From Nitrospira sp. (lineage in GTDB: Bacteria; Nitrospirota; Nitrospiria; Nitrospirales; Nitrospiraceae), in the NCBI GenBank assembly GCA_030692565.1, contig JAUYAO010000034.1, forward strand, positions 43,443 to 107,442: a stretch of 64,000 nucleotides of DNA. The letters run 5' to 3'. The translations under genes were made by a program, and so were the position numbers. How positions within the stretch are numbered: position 1 is the stretch's first letter; the number at the start of each line of letters is the position of its first letter. Below the pieces are notes generated by a model, which saw nothing but the letters and a program-made list of their open reading frames with translations, ran no database searches and was not told where the DNA came from. This document shows, piece after piece, positions 8,342 through 19,398 of this stretch.

Positions 8342-9313
8342 ATGGCGTTTCCGATCCAGCGGTTACGGCGGCTCCGGCAACAGGACTCGTTTCGGCGGAT
8401 GGTGCGGGAAACCGTGCTGTCTCCGGCGGATTTCATCTACCCCTTGTTCGTCGTCGAGGGGCAGGGCCGGCGTGAGGAGATCGGGGCCATGCCCGGCCAG
8501 TTCCGCCTGTCGGTCGATCTGCTGGTGAAGGAGGCGGCGGCGGTCAAGTCTCTTGGCATTCCCGCGATTATCCTGTTCGGCATTCCTGCGAAAAAAGATG
8601 ACCGGGGGACATCAGGGTACGATCCGAACGGGATCGTGCAGCGGGCGATTAAGGCGGTCAAGGATCAAGTGCCGGGGCTGGCCGTCATTACGGATGTCTG
8701 TATCGATGAATACACCGATCATGGCCATTGCGGTATTGTGAAAAACGGCAAAATTCTCAATGACGAAACGCTGGAGTGTTTGCGCACGATGGCCCGCACG
8801 CATGCTGAAGCCGGCGCCGATATGGTGGCCCCTTCCGATATGATGGATGGACGGGTGGCTGCGATTCGTGCGGAGCTCGATCAGGCGGGCTTCCCCGAAC
8901 TGCCGATCATGGCGTATGCCGCAAAGTTCTCATCTTGTTTCTATGCCCCGTTTCGGGATGCCGCGTATTCGAGCCCGCAGTTTGGCGATCGCCAGTCGTA
9001 TCAGATGGATCCGGCCAACGGACGGGAAGCGTTGCGCGAAATCGATTCGGACGTGGAGGAAGGGGCGGATATCGTGATGGTCAAACCGGCCATGCCCTAT
9101 CTGGATATTATCGCCCAGGCTCGCGCGCGGACCTTGCTTCCCATCGCGGCGTACCAAGTCAGCGGTGAGTACAGCATGATCAAAGCCGCGGGGCGCGCCG
9201 GCTGGCTGGATGAAACGCGCGCCATGATGGAATCGCTGCTTTCGATCCGGCGGGCCGGGGCCGATCTCATCTTGACCTACTTCGCGAAGGATGCCGTCCG
9301 GCAGCTCCATTGA
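8342..9313 (+). CDS. hemB: Porphobilinogen synthase (delta-aminolevulinic acid dehydratase)
   Basis: 323 residues, full length. It condenses two 5-aminolevulinates to porphobilinogen. The Schiff-base lysine regions are visible: [19 protein letters not shown] and [13 protein letters not shown]. The metal loop reads [14 protein letters not shown], keeping the first and third Cys of the zinc triad of the E. coli enzyme but with Asp for the second; this mixed form is also known in other bacteria. The flap and RxxxR allosteric regions look normal. Six bases after the CBS gene. Confidence 0.97.
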   Translation: MAFPIQRLRRLRQQDSFRRMVRETVLSPADFIYPLFVVEGQGRREEIGAMPGQFRLSVDLLVKEAAAVKSLGIPAIILFGIPAKKDDRGTSGYDPNGIVQRAIKAVKDQVPGLAVITDVCIDEYTDHGHCGIVKNGKILNDETLECLRTMARTHAEAGADMVAPSDMMDGRVAAIRAELDQAGFPELPIMAYAAKFSSCFYAPFRDAAYSSPQFGDRQSYQMDPANGREALREIDSDVEEGADIVMVKPAMPYLDIIAQARARTLLPIAAYQVSGEYSMIKAAGRAGWLDETRAMMESLLSIRRAGADLILTYFAKDAVRQLH

Positions 9314-9320
9314 TACCCGC

Positions 9321-10268
9321 ATGAAGGTGACGCGCGGATACTCAGGCGGCGAAGGGCGGCCCTACCCGGTGGCCACGGTCGGCAATTTTGACGGGCATCA
9401 TCTCGGCCATCGCTCGCTGCTGCAGACGGTCGTAGAGACCGCGCGTCGGAGGGAGGGCACGGCGCTTGTGCTGACGTTCGATCCCCATCCGGTCAAGATT
9501 CTCGCTCCCCATGTCGATTTGAAGTTTCTCACGAGCCCTGAAGAAAAGTTGCAACGTTTCGAGGATGCGGGCATCGATGAAGTCATTGTCCTGGAGTTCG
9601 ATCCGGCGTTCGCGAGTCTCTCGCCGGAAACCTTCACGGAACTGGTTTTGTATCGCGGGTTGCACCTGCGGCAGATTTTTGTCGGGCAGCATTTTGTCTT
9701 CGGCAAGGGGCGTACGGGCAATGTCGCCTCGTTGACGGTGATGGGGAAACGATTCGGATTTTCCGTGAATCCTGTCTCGCCGGTGATTGCCGACGGCGGC
9801 ATCGTCAGTTCCACGCGTGTGCGTAAATTAGTGCAAGAGGGGCAGGTCGATCTCGCGGCCCGGTTGCTGGGACGCCAGTATGCGATGCAGGGAGTCGTCA
9901 TGCCGGGTGCCCAGCGGGGGCAGGAGTTGGGCTGGCCGACGGCCAATCTGCGATTGCCGGTTGAGCGGGTGATTCCGCCGAACGGAGTGTATGCGACGGT
10001 GACGATTTGGAATCAGCAGCGGTTCGATTCCGTTGCGTATATCGGGTCCCGGCCGACGTTTGATGCCGGCGAGCGGCTGATGGAAGTCCATTTATTGAAT
10101 GAGCGGCAGGATCTGTACGGAGAGTCGATCGAGGTGCGGTTTCTTCAGCGGCTGCGCGGCGACACCAAGTTCCCCAGCGGCGCCGATTTGAGCCGCCAAA
10201 TCGCGATCGATGTGGAGCGAGCCAAAGCGATTTTACAAGAACATCGCAGTGCGCTGTCGGCAGGATGA
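9321..10268 (+). CDS. ribF: Bifunctional riboflavin kinase / FAD synthetase
   Basis: 315 residues from the ATG at 9321, seven bases after hemB; an in-frame start at 9291 lies inside hemB and adds unrelated sequence. The N-terminal adenylyltransferase domain shows ATVGNFDGHHLGHRSLL (GNFDGxHxGH) and SSTRVR; the C-terminal flavokinase domain shows ELGWPTANLRLP and GVYATV. Converts riboflavin to FMN and FAD. Overlaps tilS by four bases (ATGA). Confidence 0.95.
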   Translation: MKVTRGYSGGEGRPYPVATVGNFDGHHLGHRSLLQTVVETARRREGTALVLTFDPHPVKILAPHVDLKFLTSPEEKLQRFEDAGIDEVIVLEFDPAFASLSPETFTELVLYRGLHLRQIFVGQHFVFGKGRTGNVASLTVMGKRFGFSVNPVSPVIADGGIVSSTRVRKLVQEGQVDLAARLLGRQYAMQGVVMPGAQRGQELGWPTANLRLPVERVIPPNGVYATVTIWNQQRFDSVAYIGSRPTFDAGERLMEVHLLNERQDLYGESIEVRFLQRLRGDTKFPSGADLSRQIAIDVERAKAILQEHRSALSAG

Positions 10269-11743
10269 TGGCGGGTATGGCAATGGTCGAACAACGCGTC
10301 TCGCGGAGAGCCTGGCCTCCGTTGCTGCACCGGGTCGTCAAGACGGTGCGGGCGCGCGGGTTGTTTGAGCCGGGGCACCACCTGCTCGTAGCCGTGTCTG
10401 GCGGCCCGGACTCCGTAGCGCTGTTGACGCTCCTCCATCGTCTGGTCCCCCGTTGGCGATTGCGACTGACGGCGGTCCATTTCAATTACGACCTTCGTGG
10501 ACGCGAGTCCGATGAGGATCAGGCGTTTGTGATGTCGCTGTGCGAGGCGCTTCAGGTGCCGCTTCGCAGCGTGCCGCTGGACGTTCGGACTCGCCCGCAG
10601 CGAATTTCTCTTCAGGCCCAGGCGCGCGACGTACGCTACCGTGCCATGGCCAAGCTGGCCGAAGAGGTCGGTGCGGATCGCATTGTCGTCGGCCATACGG
10701 CGGATGATCAGGCGGAAACGATTGTGCTCTGGATGTTGCGTGGAGCCGGAATCACGGGTCTGGCGGGTATGCCGGTTCAACGCGACGGGATGATTATTCG
10801 CCCGCTGTATGAGGTCAGGCGCCGGGAGGTGCTGGAATTTCTTGGCGCGATGGGGCAAGCGTATCGACAGGATTCCAGTAATGCGAAGCCGATCTACGCG
10901 CGTAACCGTATTCGTCATCAGTTGCTTCCCGTACTCAATCAGATTGTACCTGGGGCCGTCGATGCGCTTTGCCGGATGGGTGATTTGTGCCGAGAGGACG
11001 ATCGGTATCTGGAGGACCAGACGATCATGGTGTGCGCCTCACTGGTTCAGCCGGATGGTGCCGAGGGATATTCCATCGACCGGCTTCGTCTTCAGGCGCA
11101 ACCGCTGGCCCTGCAACGGAGGGTCTTGCGCGAGGTGTTTCGCCGGATGCATCCGATTCGGCGGGCCTCGAGTCTCGCGACGGTTGAGGCCGTGCGGCGG
11201 CTGCTCTCGTCACATCGAGGAGGGGCCACGCACTGTACCGGGGGTGTGCACATTCGGGTGACTGAGAACGCGCTGCTCATGCAGCCGGCTCAAGCGGTTG
11301 CTCTCCCGCAGGAGTCTAAGGCGGGACTCGAACGGCGCTCGGTGCAGATCCCTTCCGTCATCGAATGGACTGGTACGGGACAACGAATTCGAGTACAAGA
11401 AGGGGCTCGTGAAGCGGCCCATCAATTGTCCGCTTCCCAGGGATGGGTGATGATCGTCGATGCGGATTTGTTGTCGTATCCGCTGCACATTCGATCCTGG
11501 AAACCCGGGGATCGATTTGCCCCGGCGGGCATGAAGGGACGATCCAAGAAGTTGCAGGATTACTTTGTGGATCTCAAGGTCCCTGCGGCGCAACGGAGAC
11601 GAATTCCGATCTTGGATTCTCCTCAAGGAATTGTAGGTGTGTTGGGATTTCGGCCGGATGGGCGGTTTCAAGTGAGCGCCCACACGCGCCGATATCTGGC
11701 CATCAGTCTTGAGAAGGTGTCAGTCACGAAGGGAGCGCATTAG
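10265..11743 (+). CDS. tilS: tRNA(Ile)-lysidine synthetase
   Basis: 492 residues. The PP-loop SGGPDSVALL near residue 43 and the GHTADDQAETIVLWMLRGAG segment are the TilS N-terminal ATP-pyrophosphatase. The C-terminal domain contains RSWKPGDRFAPAGMKG and KLQDYFVDLKVP, typical of the substrate-binding TilS-C part. It modifies C34 of tRNA-Ile(CAU) to lysidine so that it reads AUA; usually essential. Translationally coupled to ribF, and one base from hpt, an arrangement (tilS-hpt-ftsH) widespread in bacteria. Confidence 0.95.
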   Translation: MMAGMAMVEQRVSRRAWPPLLHRVVKTVRARGLFEPGHHLLVAVSGGPDSVALLTLLHRLVPRWRLRLTAVHFNYDLRGRESDEDQAFVMSLCEALQVPLRSVPLDVRTRPQRISLQAQARDVRYRAMAKLAEEVGADRIVVGHTADDQAETIVLWMLRGAGITGLAGMPVQRDGMIIRPLYEVRRREVLEFLGAMGQAYRQDSSNAKPIYARNRIRHQLLPVLNQIVPGAVDALCRMGDLCREDDRYLEDQTIMVCASLVQPDGAEGYSIDRLRLQAQPLALQRRVLREVFRRMHPIRRASSLATVEAVRRLLSSHRGGATHCTGGVHIRVTENALLMQPAQAVALPQESKAGLERRSVQIPSVIEWTGTGQRIRVQEGAREAAHQLSASQGWVMIVDADLLSYPLHIRSWKPGDRFAPAGMKGRSKKLQDYFVDLKVPAAQRRRIPILDSPQGIVGVLGFRPDGRFQVSAHTRRYLAISLEKVSVTKGAH

Positions 11744-11744
11744 C

Positions 11745-12284
11745 ATGGAGCGTGTGTTTGGCCGGCCGATTGTGACGCAGGAACAGATGCGAACCCGCAT
11801 CCGGGAATTGGGCAAGCAGATTAGCGCCGACTATGCAGGCAAAGATTTGGTACTCGTGGGGGTGCTCAAGGGAGCGTATGCCTTTTACGCGGACCTGGCT
11901 CGCGCCATCCGGATTCCGATCCACATCGACTTTATCGTAGTATCCAGTTACGGTGGCAAGACCAAGACGTCGGGGAAGGTGAAGCTCGTCACCGACCTTA
12001 CGGAACCGATTAAGGGCAAGGATGTACTGTTGGTCGAGGACATCGTTGATTCGGGGTTGACCGTTCAGTACTTGCTGAAAACCTTCGCGAAGAAGAAGCC
12101 GAAGTCGCTGAAGGTCTGTACGCTGTTGAGCAAGCCGGACCGGCGGCAAGTCACGGTGCAGGTCGATTACGAGGGCTTCAAGATCCCCGATCATTATGTG
12201 GTCGGGTATGGACTGGACTATCAGCAGCAATATCGAAATTTGCCGTATCTGGCCGTCTTGGATCTCGCGGAAGAAGAGGCGTAA
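11745..12284 (+). CDS. hpt: Hypoxanthine phosphoribosyltransferase
   Basis: 179 residues. The PRPP-binding loop is VLLVEDIVDSGLTVQYLL; the flexible-loop region is VVSSYGGKTKTSGKVKL; FKIPDHYVVGYGLDY and YRNLPYLAVL close the fold. Salvages hypoxanthine and guanine to IMP and GMP. The start at 11745 has GGGAG about nine bases before it; the longer frame to 11709 overlaps tilS and is not needed. Confidence 0.95.
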   Translation: MERVFGRPIVTQEQMRTRIRELGKQISADYAGKDLVLVGVLKGAYAFYADLARAIRIPIHIDFIVVSSYGGKTKTSGKVKLVTDLTEPIKGKDVLLVEDIVDSGLTVQYLLKTFAKKKPKSLKVCTLLSKPDRRQVTVQVDYEGFKIPDHYVVGYGLDYQQQYRNLPYLAVLDLAEEEA

Positions 12285-12299
12285 GCTTTGGACTTGATG

Positions 12300-12329
12300 T
12301 TGTCACTTTTGTCGACCCTGTGTTAACAT
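12300..12329 (+). promoter_or_regulatory. Possible ftsH promoter
   Basis: TTGTCA (12300-12305), 18 bases, TAACAT (12324-12329), in the 113-base gap before ftsH. The gap itself, in a run where genes otherwise touch, argues for an internal promoter; the match is only moderate. Confidence 0.35.
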
Positions 12330-12397
12330 CACCCACATTCAGTGGTGTCATGTGACGTATCTTCCTCTGATTTAACGTTCCCACGAAGGAGATCTGG

Positions 12398-14209
12398 ATG
12401 AATTCCAGGGTGAAGAACCTGCTCTTTTGGGTGGTTGTCGGCTTGTTTATGATTTTGCTGTTCAACCTGTTCAGCGTGCCGACTCACGCGCCTGAAGAAG
12501 ATGTGATCTTTAGCGACTTCATGGCGAAGATTGAAAAAGGCGACGTCGAAAAGGCCATCATCAAGGGGAATCACATCAGTTCGGTCTTGAAAGACAAGAC
12601 GCGGATCCGGACTTTTTCGCCGGATTATCCGGACCTGGTGAAGGTCTTGCGCGAGAAGGATGTGCAGATCGAGGTCAAGCCACCGGAAGAGAGTCCTTGG
12701 TACATTACCTTCTTGGTGACTTGGGGGCCGTTCATTCTGTTCCTCGGGCTCTGGTTTTTCCTGATGCGGCAGATGCAAGTCGGGGGCAATAAAGCCTTGT
12801 CGTTCGGGAAGAGTCGAGCGCGGATGTTGACGGAAGACCGCAAGAAGGTCACGTTTTCAGATGTGGCGGGGATTGAAGAGGCGAAAGAAGAAGTTCTTGA
12901 AATCATCGAGTTTTTGAGGGATCCGCGCAAGTTCCAAAAGCTTGGTGGCAGGATTCCCAAAGGCGTTCTGATCGTTGGCCCTCCGGGAACCGGCAAGACG
13001 TTGCTTGCCAAGGCGATTGCCGGCGAAGCCGGAGTGCCGTTCTTCAGCATCAGCGGTTCTGATTTCGTTGAAATGTTTGTGGGGGTCGGTGCCTCACGCG
13101 TGCGCGACTTATTCGAGCAGGGGAAAAAACACGCGCCCTGTATTATTTTTATCGATGAAATCGATGCGGTGGGACGGTTGCGTGGCGCGGGTTTAGGCGG
13201 CGGGCACGATGAACGGGAGCAGACGCTCAATCAATTGCTGGTTGAGATGGACGGCTTCGATACGACGGAAGGCGTAATTTTAATTGCCGCCACGAACCGG
13301 CCTGACGTGCTGGATCCGGCGTTGTTGCGGCCTGGCCGGTTCGATCGGCAGGTCGTGGTGAATCGGCCTGATTTGAGAGGCCGTTCTGAAATTTTGAAGG
13401 TGCACACGAAGAAGGTGCCGGTAGCGGCCAACGTCGAATTGGAAAAGATTGCTCGTGGGACACCCGGTTTCTCCGGAGCGGATCTGGAAAATCTGGTGAA
13501 CGAGGCTGCGCTCTGGGCTGCCCGTCAGAATAAAAAAGAAGTCGAGGTCGTTGATTTTGAAATGGCCAAAGACAAGGTCCTCATGGGGGCCGAACGGAAG
13601 AGCATGATGCTTACCGACGAAGAAAAGCGCACGACGGCCTATCATGAGGCGGGCCATGCGTTGATGGCCAAGCTCCTGCCAGGAACGGATCCTGTTCACA
13701 AGGTCACCATCATCCCACGCGGACGCGCGTTGGGCGTCACGATGCAGTTGCCGACCGATGACCGGCACAATTACTCAAAGGACTTCCTGTACAACAACCT
13801 CGCCATCTTGATGGGAGGACGAGTCGCTGAAGAGTTGGTGCTCCACCATGTCACGACCGGGGCTGGGAACGATATTGAACGGGCGACGGATCTGGCGAGA
13901 AAGATGGTCTGTGAGTGGGGAATGAGCGAAAAGCTAGGTCCGCTGACGTTCGGACGGAAAGAAGAAGAGATTTTCCTGGGTCGTGAAATCGCCACGAAGC
14001 GGGATTTTAGCGATCAAGTTGCACTGGATATTGATCTTGAGGTCCGACGTCTTGTGACGGAGAATTATGACCGTGCCAAGCGGATTCTGACCGAGAACAT
14101 GGTCAGCTTGAAGGCCCTGGCTGAAGCGTTGCTTGAAAAAGAAGTACTCGATGCACCGGAAATCGATGCGATTCTGTTGCAGTCATCCTCGCAGACCGTA
14201 CCTGCCTAG
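12398..14209 (+). CDS. ftsH: ATP-dependent zinc metalloprotease FtsH
   Basis: 603 residues. Two membrane helices (about 8-27 and 103-122) bracket a periplasmic domain; the AAA+ module has Walker A GPPGTGKT near 194 and Walker [13 protein letters not shown]; the zinc site is HEAGH near 416-420. Membrane-anchored hexameric protease for quality control and turnover of regulatory proteins. AAGGAG lies seven bases before the ATG. Follows tilS-hpt, the usual order, but after a 113-base gap. Confidence 0.98.
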   Translation: MNSRVKNLLFWVVVGLFMILLFNLFSVPTHAPEEDVIFSDFMAKIEKGDVEKAIIKGNHISSVLKDKTRIRTFSPDYPDLVKVLREKDVQIEVKPPEESPWYITFLVTWGPFILFLGLWFFLMRQMQVGGNKALSFGKSRARMLTEDRKKVTFSDVAGIEEAKEEVLEIIEFLRDPRKFQKLGGRIPKGVLIVGPPGTGKTLLAKAIAGEAGVPFFSISGSDFVEMFVGVGASRVRDLFEQGKKHAPCIIFIDEIDAVGRLRGAGLGGGHDEREQTLNQLLVEMDGFDTTEGVILIAATNRPDVLDPALLRPGRFDRQVVVNRPDLRGRSEILKVHTKKVPVAANVELEKIARGTPGFSGADLENLVNEAALWAARQNKKEVEVVDFEMAKDKVLMGAERKSMMLTDEEKRTTAYHEAGHALMAKLLPGTDPVHKVTIIPRGRALGVTMQLPTDDRHNYSKDFLYNNLAILMGGRVAEELVLHHVTTGAGNDIERATDLARKMVCEWGMSEKLGPLTFGRKEEEIFLGREIATKRDFSDQVALDIDLEVRRLVTENYDRAKRILTENMVSLKALAEALLEKEVLDAPEIDAILLQSSSQTVPA

Positions 14210-14224
14210 TCTGCTCCAAATTTC

Positions 14225-14260
14225 TGCCGCGCTTCCAGTTTGGGCACCGGAAGCGCGGCA
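14225..14260 (+). terminator. Hairpin downstream of ftsH
   Basis: Perfect 12-bp stem (TGCCGCGCTTCC / GGAAGCGCGGCA) with a 12-base loop, 16 bases after the ftsH stop. The following bases are only mildly T-rich (TCAGTCATTCT), so it may act with Rho or as an mRNA-stabilising end. Confidence 0.6.
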
Positions 14261-14392
14261 TCAGTCATTCTATAGACGCCGATAGACGCGACAACCGATT
14301 GCGGCCTATTCTTTTATCGCGGTCGGAGCGCTGGCCTCTGATATCTATCAGGGCTCAGCGTTGTGAGAACGGTGTATGTCCGGAGGACTTTG

Positions 14393-15265
14393 GTGAAAAG
14401 CTATACCGTATTTGCCAAGGGGCGGCTGATTCCAATCCTGGACTGTCCGCTCCTGATGGGTATCGTGAATGTCACTCCGGACTCTTTTTCCGACGGGGGA
14501 CGCTATGTGACGGTGGATCAGGCTGTCGAACGGGCGATGGCACTCGTCGCACAGGGCGCGGATATTCTCGATCTGGGCGCAGAATCGACGAGGCCTGGGG
14601 CGATGCCGGTCGGTGAGCAGGAGGAGCTGGATCGCGTACTGCCGGTCTTACTTGAGGTGATGAAGCGGACGGCCGTGCCGATTTCTGTGGATACGATGAA
14701 GTCCCGGGTGGCACGGGAAGCGCTTAACGCGGGTGCCTCAATCATCAACGACGTGACGGCCCTGCGTTTCGACCCTGACATGGCCGCCGTGGTGGCCCAG
14801 TCTGGCGCCGGAGTTGTGATGATGCACATGCAGGGCTTGCCGATGACAATGCAGGAATCTCCTAGGTATGATAGTGTAGTCAGCGATGTCGGTAGGTTTT
14901 TTGTCGAGCGAATCGCCGCTGCGGAGCGCGCCGGGATTGCGAAAAGCCAGATCGTGCTTGATCCGGGGTTTGGTTTTGGTAAGCTGCTGATACATAACTT
15001 GGAATTGTTGAACCACTTGTCCTCATTCGACCAATTGGGCTGTCCTGTGCTGGCAGGGGTGTCGCGAAAAGCCTTTCTGGGAAAAATTCTGGATCGCCCG
15101 GTGCAGGATCGGGAATGGGGAACGGCTGCGGCCGTCGCGCTGGCGGTGGATCGTGGCGCCTCGATCATTCGAGTGCATGATGTGGCGAGCATGAAGGATG
15201 TCGTGATGGTTGCCGCAGCGGTACGTGCGGCGTCTCTTACCTCGAAACAGGAAGATTATGCGTAA
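14393..15265 (+). CDS. folP: Dihydropteroate synthase
   Basis: 290 residues from a GTG at 14393 with GGAGG six bases upstream; a further-upstream GTG at 14363 and a TTG at 14390 are possible. Signature [15 protein letters not shown] near residue 30, then [20 protein letters not shown] and LDPGFGFGK. Joins pterin pyrophosphate and p-aminobenzoate in folate synthesis. Overlaps glmM by eight bases; folP-glmM pairing is common. Confidence 0.95.
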   Translation: MKSYTVFAKGRLIPILDCPLLMGIVNVTPDSFSDGGRYVTVDQAVERAMALVAQGADILDLGAESTRPGAMPVGEQEELDRVLPVLLEVMKRTAVPISVDTMKSRVAREALNAGASIINDVTALRFDPDMAAVVAQSGAGVVMMHMQGLPMTMQESPRYDSVVSDVGRFFVERIAAAERAGIAKSQIVLDPGFGFGKLLIHNLELLNHLSSFDQLGCPVLAGVSRKAFLGKILDRPVQDREWGTAAAVALAVDRGASIIRVHDVASMKDVVMVAAAVRAASLTSKQEDYA

Positions 15266-16607
15266 ACTATTCGGAACGGATGGGATTCGCGGGGTTGCCA
15301 ATCTGGAGCCCATGACGAGCGAAATGGCGATGCAACTCGGGCGTGCGGCCGCGCATCTGTTTATGCGCCGCGCGGGACGCCATCAGATCGTGATCGGGAA
15401 GGATACGCGCATCTCTGGCTACATGCTGGAATCCGCGCTCACCGCCGGCATCTGTTCCATGGGTGTGGATGTGTTGCTGGTGGGGCCGATGCCGACGCCG
15501 GCGATTGCGTTTTTAACCAGGAGTCTTCGTGCGGATGCGGGGGTCGTGATATCGGCGTCGCACAATGCGTATCAAGACAACGGCATTAAGTTTTTTTCGA
15601 ATGATGGCTTTAAATTGCCGGACGAAATGGAAGCACGCATTGAGGACTTGATCGTATCAAACGAGATCAGTCATCTCCGCCCCACCGCGGATTTAATCGG
15701 AAAGGCGTTTCGTGTCGATGATGCGGAGGGACGCTACATTGAATTTGCCAAGCGCTCCTTGCCGCGCGAGCTGGACTTTCAGGGAATCAAGTTAGTGGTC
15801 GATTGCGCCAACGGAGCGGCCTACAAGTTGGCGCCAAAGGTGTTGCGAGAACTTGGGGCGAAGGTCGAGGTAATCGGGTGCGAACCCAACGGCATGAATA
15901 TCAATGCCGGATGCGGGGCGGTGCATCCTGGGCAACTACAGGAAGCCGTGCGTCGTCACAAGGCGGACATCGGGATTGCGCTTGACGGGGATGCCGATCG
16001 AGCGATCTTTGTGTGTGAGCAGGGAACCATTGTCGACGGCGATCATGTCATGGCGGCATTGGGGCTGGACTTGCATCAGAATGGACTCCTCGCCAAGCAA
16101 ACCCTGGTCGGAACGGTCATGAGTAACTTCGGGCTTGAGCTCTGCATGGCCAAAGCGGGCGTCACGTTGCTTCGGACTCCCGTGGGTGATCGCTATCTTC
16201 TCGAACGTATGCTTGCTGAAGGCTATAACTTCGGCGGCGAGCAATCCGGACACTTCATCTTTCTGGACCACAATACGACGGGCGATGGTCTCATCTCCGC
16301 GCTCCAGATGATCTCGTTGATGAAGCGGACGGGGAAACCGCTTTCCGAATTGGCTCAGGCCATGTCCGCTGTTCCGCAAATTCTGCTCAATATTAAGGTC
16401 AAGCAGAAGCCAAAATTGGAGTCAGTGCCAGAGATTGACCGTGCGATTCGCGAGAGTGAACGCCGCTTGAACGGGAGCGGTCGTGTTCTGGTCCGCTACT
16501 CCGGGACGGAACCGCTTCTCCGGATTATGGTCGAAGGTGAGCGGGATAGCGTGATCAAAGAAGTTGCCGAGGATCTCTCGCGCCTTGTGCGTACGCACCT
16601 CACGTAG
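15258..16607 (+). CDS. glmM: Phosphoglucosamine mutase
   Basis: 449 residues. Opens with [15 protein letters not shown]; the phosphoserine loop is [17 protein letters not shown] (Ser about 101); the metal loop is [11 protein letters not shown]; the sugar loop is [10 protein letters not shown]; the phosphate-binding loop [12 protein letters not shown] is near the end. Interconverts glucosamine-6-P and glucosamine-1-P for UDP-GlcNAc, needed for peptidoglycan and possibly for the polysaccharide locus downstream. The start falls within the folP end. Confidence 0.97.
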   Translation: MRKLFGTDGIRGVANLEPMTSEMAMQLGRAAAHLFMRRAGRHQIVIGKDTRISGYMLESALTAGICSMGVDVLLVGPMPTPAIAFLTRSLRADAGVVISASHNAYQDNGIKFFSNDGFKLPDEMEARIEDLIVSNEISHLRPTADLIGKAFRVDDAEGRYIEFAKRSLPRELDFQGIKLVVDCANGAAYKLAPKVLRELGAKVEVIGCEPNGMNINAGCGAVHPGQLQEAVRRHKADIGIALDGDADRAIFVCEQGTIVDGDHVMAALGLDLHQNGLLAKQTLVGTVMSNFGLELCMAKAGVTLLRTPVGDRYLLERMLAEGYNFGGEQSGHFIFLDHNTTGDGLISALQMISLMKRTGKPLSELAQAMSAVPQILLNIKVKQKPKLESVPEIDRAIRESERRLNGSGRVLVRYSGTEPLLRIMVEGERDSVIKEVAEDLSRLVRTHLT

Positions 16608-16633
16608 TAGCCGTTTCGTTGCCGGGAAGGCTC

Positions 16634-19165
16634 ATGCTGCCATCCCTTTGTGTTGCCTTTCTCACGGGGCTTGTGCTCGGTTCGTTCCTTCCATTCTTTC
16701 CCATCGCTCTACTCTTCGTTTTACTTGTATTCATGTTGATTCTTTCGGCTCTTGAACGAGCCGGAGCCATCGACCAGCCTAAAAGCTTCATGTGGTCTGC
16801 GGCCCTCTGTCTGGGAGTGGTCTATTGGGCAGGGGTGACGCCGCCCATCGCTGACTCTGCCCGTGATGATCTCTTGTCGGCTTCAAGTTTGGAGTATACG
16901 GGGAGAGTTGTCGGCCTTGTGCAGCATGGGCCATCTCGCCTGACGATGTTGGTTGAAATCATTTCAGGCTCTGAGGGAGTACCGCTTGCGCGCCGGATTA
17001 AGCTGACCTGGCGAGACCCCGGGAATGCCGTACGGGCGGGCGATCAGATTGAGTTTCGAGCGAGGTTGCGCGTTCCGACGGGATCTCTCAATCCCAGAGG
17101 ATTCGACTATGCAGCCTATGTTGAACGGCAAGGCATCGAAGCCGTGGGGACCGTCACAGGGCCTGAAGCCGTTCACCTGCTTCCGTTGGCAACTGAGCCG
17201 AACTGGTGGTGGAGAGGTTGGGGGCACATCGATCGTTGGCGAGGGGTCATTCGAGAGAAAGCGCTCCAATCGTTACCCCAGCCGGCCTGCGGTCTGTTTC
17301 TGGGGATCGTGATCGGAGAGCGGGGGTATGTCCAGGAGGATTTGCAAGAATGGTTCATGACCACGGGGACCATTCACCTGCTGTCAATCTCGGGGTCGCA
17401 TTTAGGCCTGATCGCGGTGGTGGTGTTTGGGACGATCCGTCGAGCCCTCACCGTTCTGCCTGCCTTGATGCTCTTAGGAATGTCGAGATTTGCAACGCCG
17501 ACTCGTGTGGCGATCCTCTGCACCTGGCTGATCGTGACGTTCTACGCGCTGCTTGCTGGCGCGGAACTCGCAACCATGCGGGCCTGGGTCATGATTAGCT
17601 TGGGGCTGGCTACTATTTGGATCGGTTCGGAGCGCCATCTTTTGCATGCCCTGGCTGGGGCGGCGTGCTTGATTCTCTTGCACGATCCACGCGCGATTGG
17701 AGATATCTCGTTTCAACTGTCGTTCCTATCAGTCCTGGCAATCATCTGGATCGTGGCCTCTCCGTCTCGCCAGGATAATCCTGAAGAACAACCCGGCACG
17801 AAGTGGAAAGTGTGGGGTCGTCACGTTCGAGAGGCGGTTATCCTGGGGGCCGCGGTGACACTGGTGACGACCCCGCTAGTGGCCTGGTATTTCAATCAGG
17901 TGCCCTGGCTGGGCCTGGTGACCAACCTGGTCGCCGTTCCATTCACGGGAATGATCCTTGTTCCGTTCGGTCTGCTGTCCGCACTGGTGACGCTTGTGAA
18001 TGTTTCCGGAGACCTCCCGCTTGCGTTTATCCAAGAGCGTCTACTGGAGTGGATCGTAAATGCCTTGCACTGGTGTGCGACGCTCCCAGGGAGCGACTGG
18101 CGTGTGTCCGCACCTCCTCTTTGGGGCATGGCCGTGTTTTATCTAGGCCTTCCCCTCATAGTGGGTACGATACGGTTGTCGTACCACCGGGCCATCGGGA
18201 CGGCGCTCGTGGGGACGGCGTTAGGTGGGTGGATCCTGTCCGGGACTCCGATCGCAGACGGGGATCGCTGGCGCGTCACTTTTCTTGATGTTGGGCAGGG
18301 AGACAGTGCGCTGATTCAAGTTCCAGATGGGAAGACCGTGCTCATTGATGGGGGAAGACGGTTCGAGCGGTTCGATATGGGGCGCGGTGTGATAGGTCCT
18401 TTTCTGCTGAATCAGGGGATTCGCCGGCTGGACCATGTGATTGCCACGCATCCGCAACTGGATCATGTCGGCGGGCTTCCCTGGATTATTCGCCACCTTG
18501 ATGTGGGAGCGTTCTGGCATACGGGCATTGAGCGATCCGAGCCGCTCTTCAGAGAGTTGCGCCAGGCTGTGGCAGAGCGGAACGTGCAAGCCTATGTTGC
18601 GACACGCGGGGATGAAGTGGTTCGGGGAGAGTCCTGCCGACTTACGGTGCTGAATCCGATCAGGACGCGCGACAATGGAGGCTCCATCCAGAGTCTTAGC
18701 GGGACATTCCTCAATAATGAGTCTGTGGTCGCGCAACTGATCTGCGGTTATCAGAGTGTTTTGTTTGCCGCTGATATCGAAACAGACGGGCTCCACCGTC
18801 TGACAGTCATGGGACAAAGCCCGGTGACCGTGCTTAAAGTTCCCCATCACGGAGCACGCAGTTCGTTGGATCGCGAATGGATGGCGCTGGCTCGACCGCG
18901 GTACGCCGTGTTTTCGGTCGGGCGGCATAATTCATACGGGCATCCTGTTCCTGACGTGGTTGAAGCCTATTCAGCCATTGAGAGTGAAGTGGTCAGAACA
19001 GATCGGGATGGGGCGATCATCGTGACAGGCCGGCTCTCGACCTCTGGCATCCAGGTGCGGAGAATGCGCGATCTCGTGTTGCAACCGGTGATACCGCGAG
19101 AGTGTCTCTGGGATTGCGAGTGGCGCAACTGGCATCGAGTGTGGATGCAGGCGCATGAGTTCTAG
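16634..19165 (+). CDS. comEC: ComEC/Rec2-type DNA internalisation channel protein
   Basis: 843 residues from the ATG at 16634 (a TTG at 16619 has no ribosome site). Order: N-terminal helices with a DUF4131-like domain (1-190), the Competence helical bundle (about 230-500, with LLSISGSHLGLIAVVVFG), and a C-terminal metallo-beta-lactamase-like domain (from about 545; FLDVGQGDSALIQ, IATHPQLDHVGGLPW, LKVPHHGARSS). ComEC forms the inner-membrane channel for single-stranded DNA uptake. All three domains are intact, so natural transformation is plausible, but no other competence gene is visible here. Confidence 0.93.
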   Translation: MLPSLCVAFLTGLVLGSFLPFFPIALLFVLLVFMLILSALERAGAIDQPKSFMWSAALCLGVVYWAGVTPPIADSARDDLLSASSLEYTGRVVGLVQHGPSRLTMLVEIISGSEGVPLARRIKLTWRDPGNAVRAGDQIEFRARLRVPTGSLNPRGFDYAAYVERQGIEAVGTVTGPEAVHLLPLATEPNWWWRGWGHIDRWRGVIREKALQSLPQPACGLFLGIVIGERGYVQEDLQEWFMTTGTIHLLSISGSHLGLIAVVVFGTIRRALTVLPALMLLGMSRFATPTRVAILCTWLIVTFYALLAGAELATMRAWVMISLGLATIWIGSERHLLHALAGAACLILLHDPRAIGDISFQLSFLSVLAIIWIVASPSRQDNPEEQPGTKWKVWGRHVREAVILGAAVTLVTTPLVAWYFNQVPWLGLVTNLVAVPFTGMILVPFGLLSALVTLVNVSGDLPLAFIQERLLEWIVNALHWCATLPGSDWRVSAPPLWGMAVFYLGLPLIVGTIRLSYHRAIGTALVGTALGGWILSGTPIADGDRWRVTFLDVGQGDSALIQVPDGKTVLIDGGRRFERFDMGRGVIGPFLLNQGIRRLDHVIATHPQLDHVGGLPWIIRHLDVGAFWHTGIERSEPLFRELRQAVAERNVQAYVATRGDEVVRGESCRLTVLNPIRTRDNGGSIQSLSGTFLNNESVVAQLICGYQSVLFAADIETDGLHRLTVMGQSPVTVLKVPHHGARSSLDREWMALARPRYAVFSVGRHNSYGHPVPDVVEAYSAIESEVVRTDRDGAIIVTGRLSTSGIQVRRMRDLVLQPVIPRECLWDCEWRNWHRVWMQAHEF

Positions 19166-19327
19166 ACGGTAAGCTGTTCCACCTACATGGTTCCTCCACT
19201 TCTGCTCAGATTGGGTCTTAGCCAATTCCGTACATTGATGGCGTAGGAATGGTTGTTTATGTCCATTCTTGTCCACAATGCTGGGGTGTCCCATCACAAG
19301 TCCGCGAGTTTCCTCACTATTGTCATA

Positions 19328-19347
19328 ATGCTATCAAGGCATAGCAT
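19328..19347. promoter_or_regulatory. Operator-like inverted repeat before the ribbon-helix-helix gene
   Basis: A perfect 7-bp inverted repeat ATGCTAT-N6-ATAGCAT. Its right arm overlaps a possible -10 (TAGCAT 19342-19347, with TTGTCA 16 bases before it at 19320-19325). It lies 52 bases before the RHH start, so autoregulation by that protein is a reasonable inference. Confidence 0.45.
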
Positions 19348-19398
19348 GTGCACACATCCCATGCTCTGGGAACCTATGACCTGAGGAGTATGACCATC

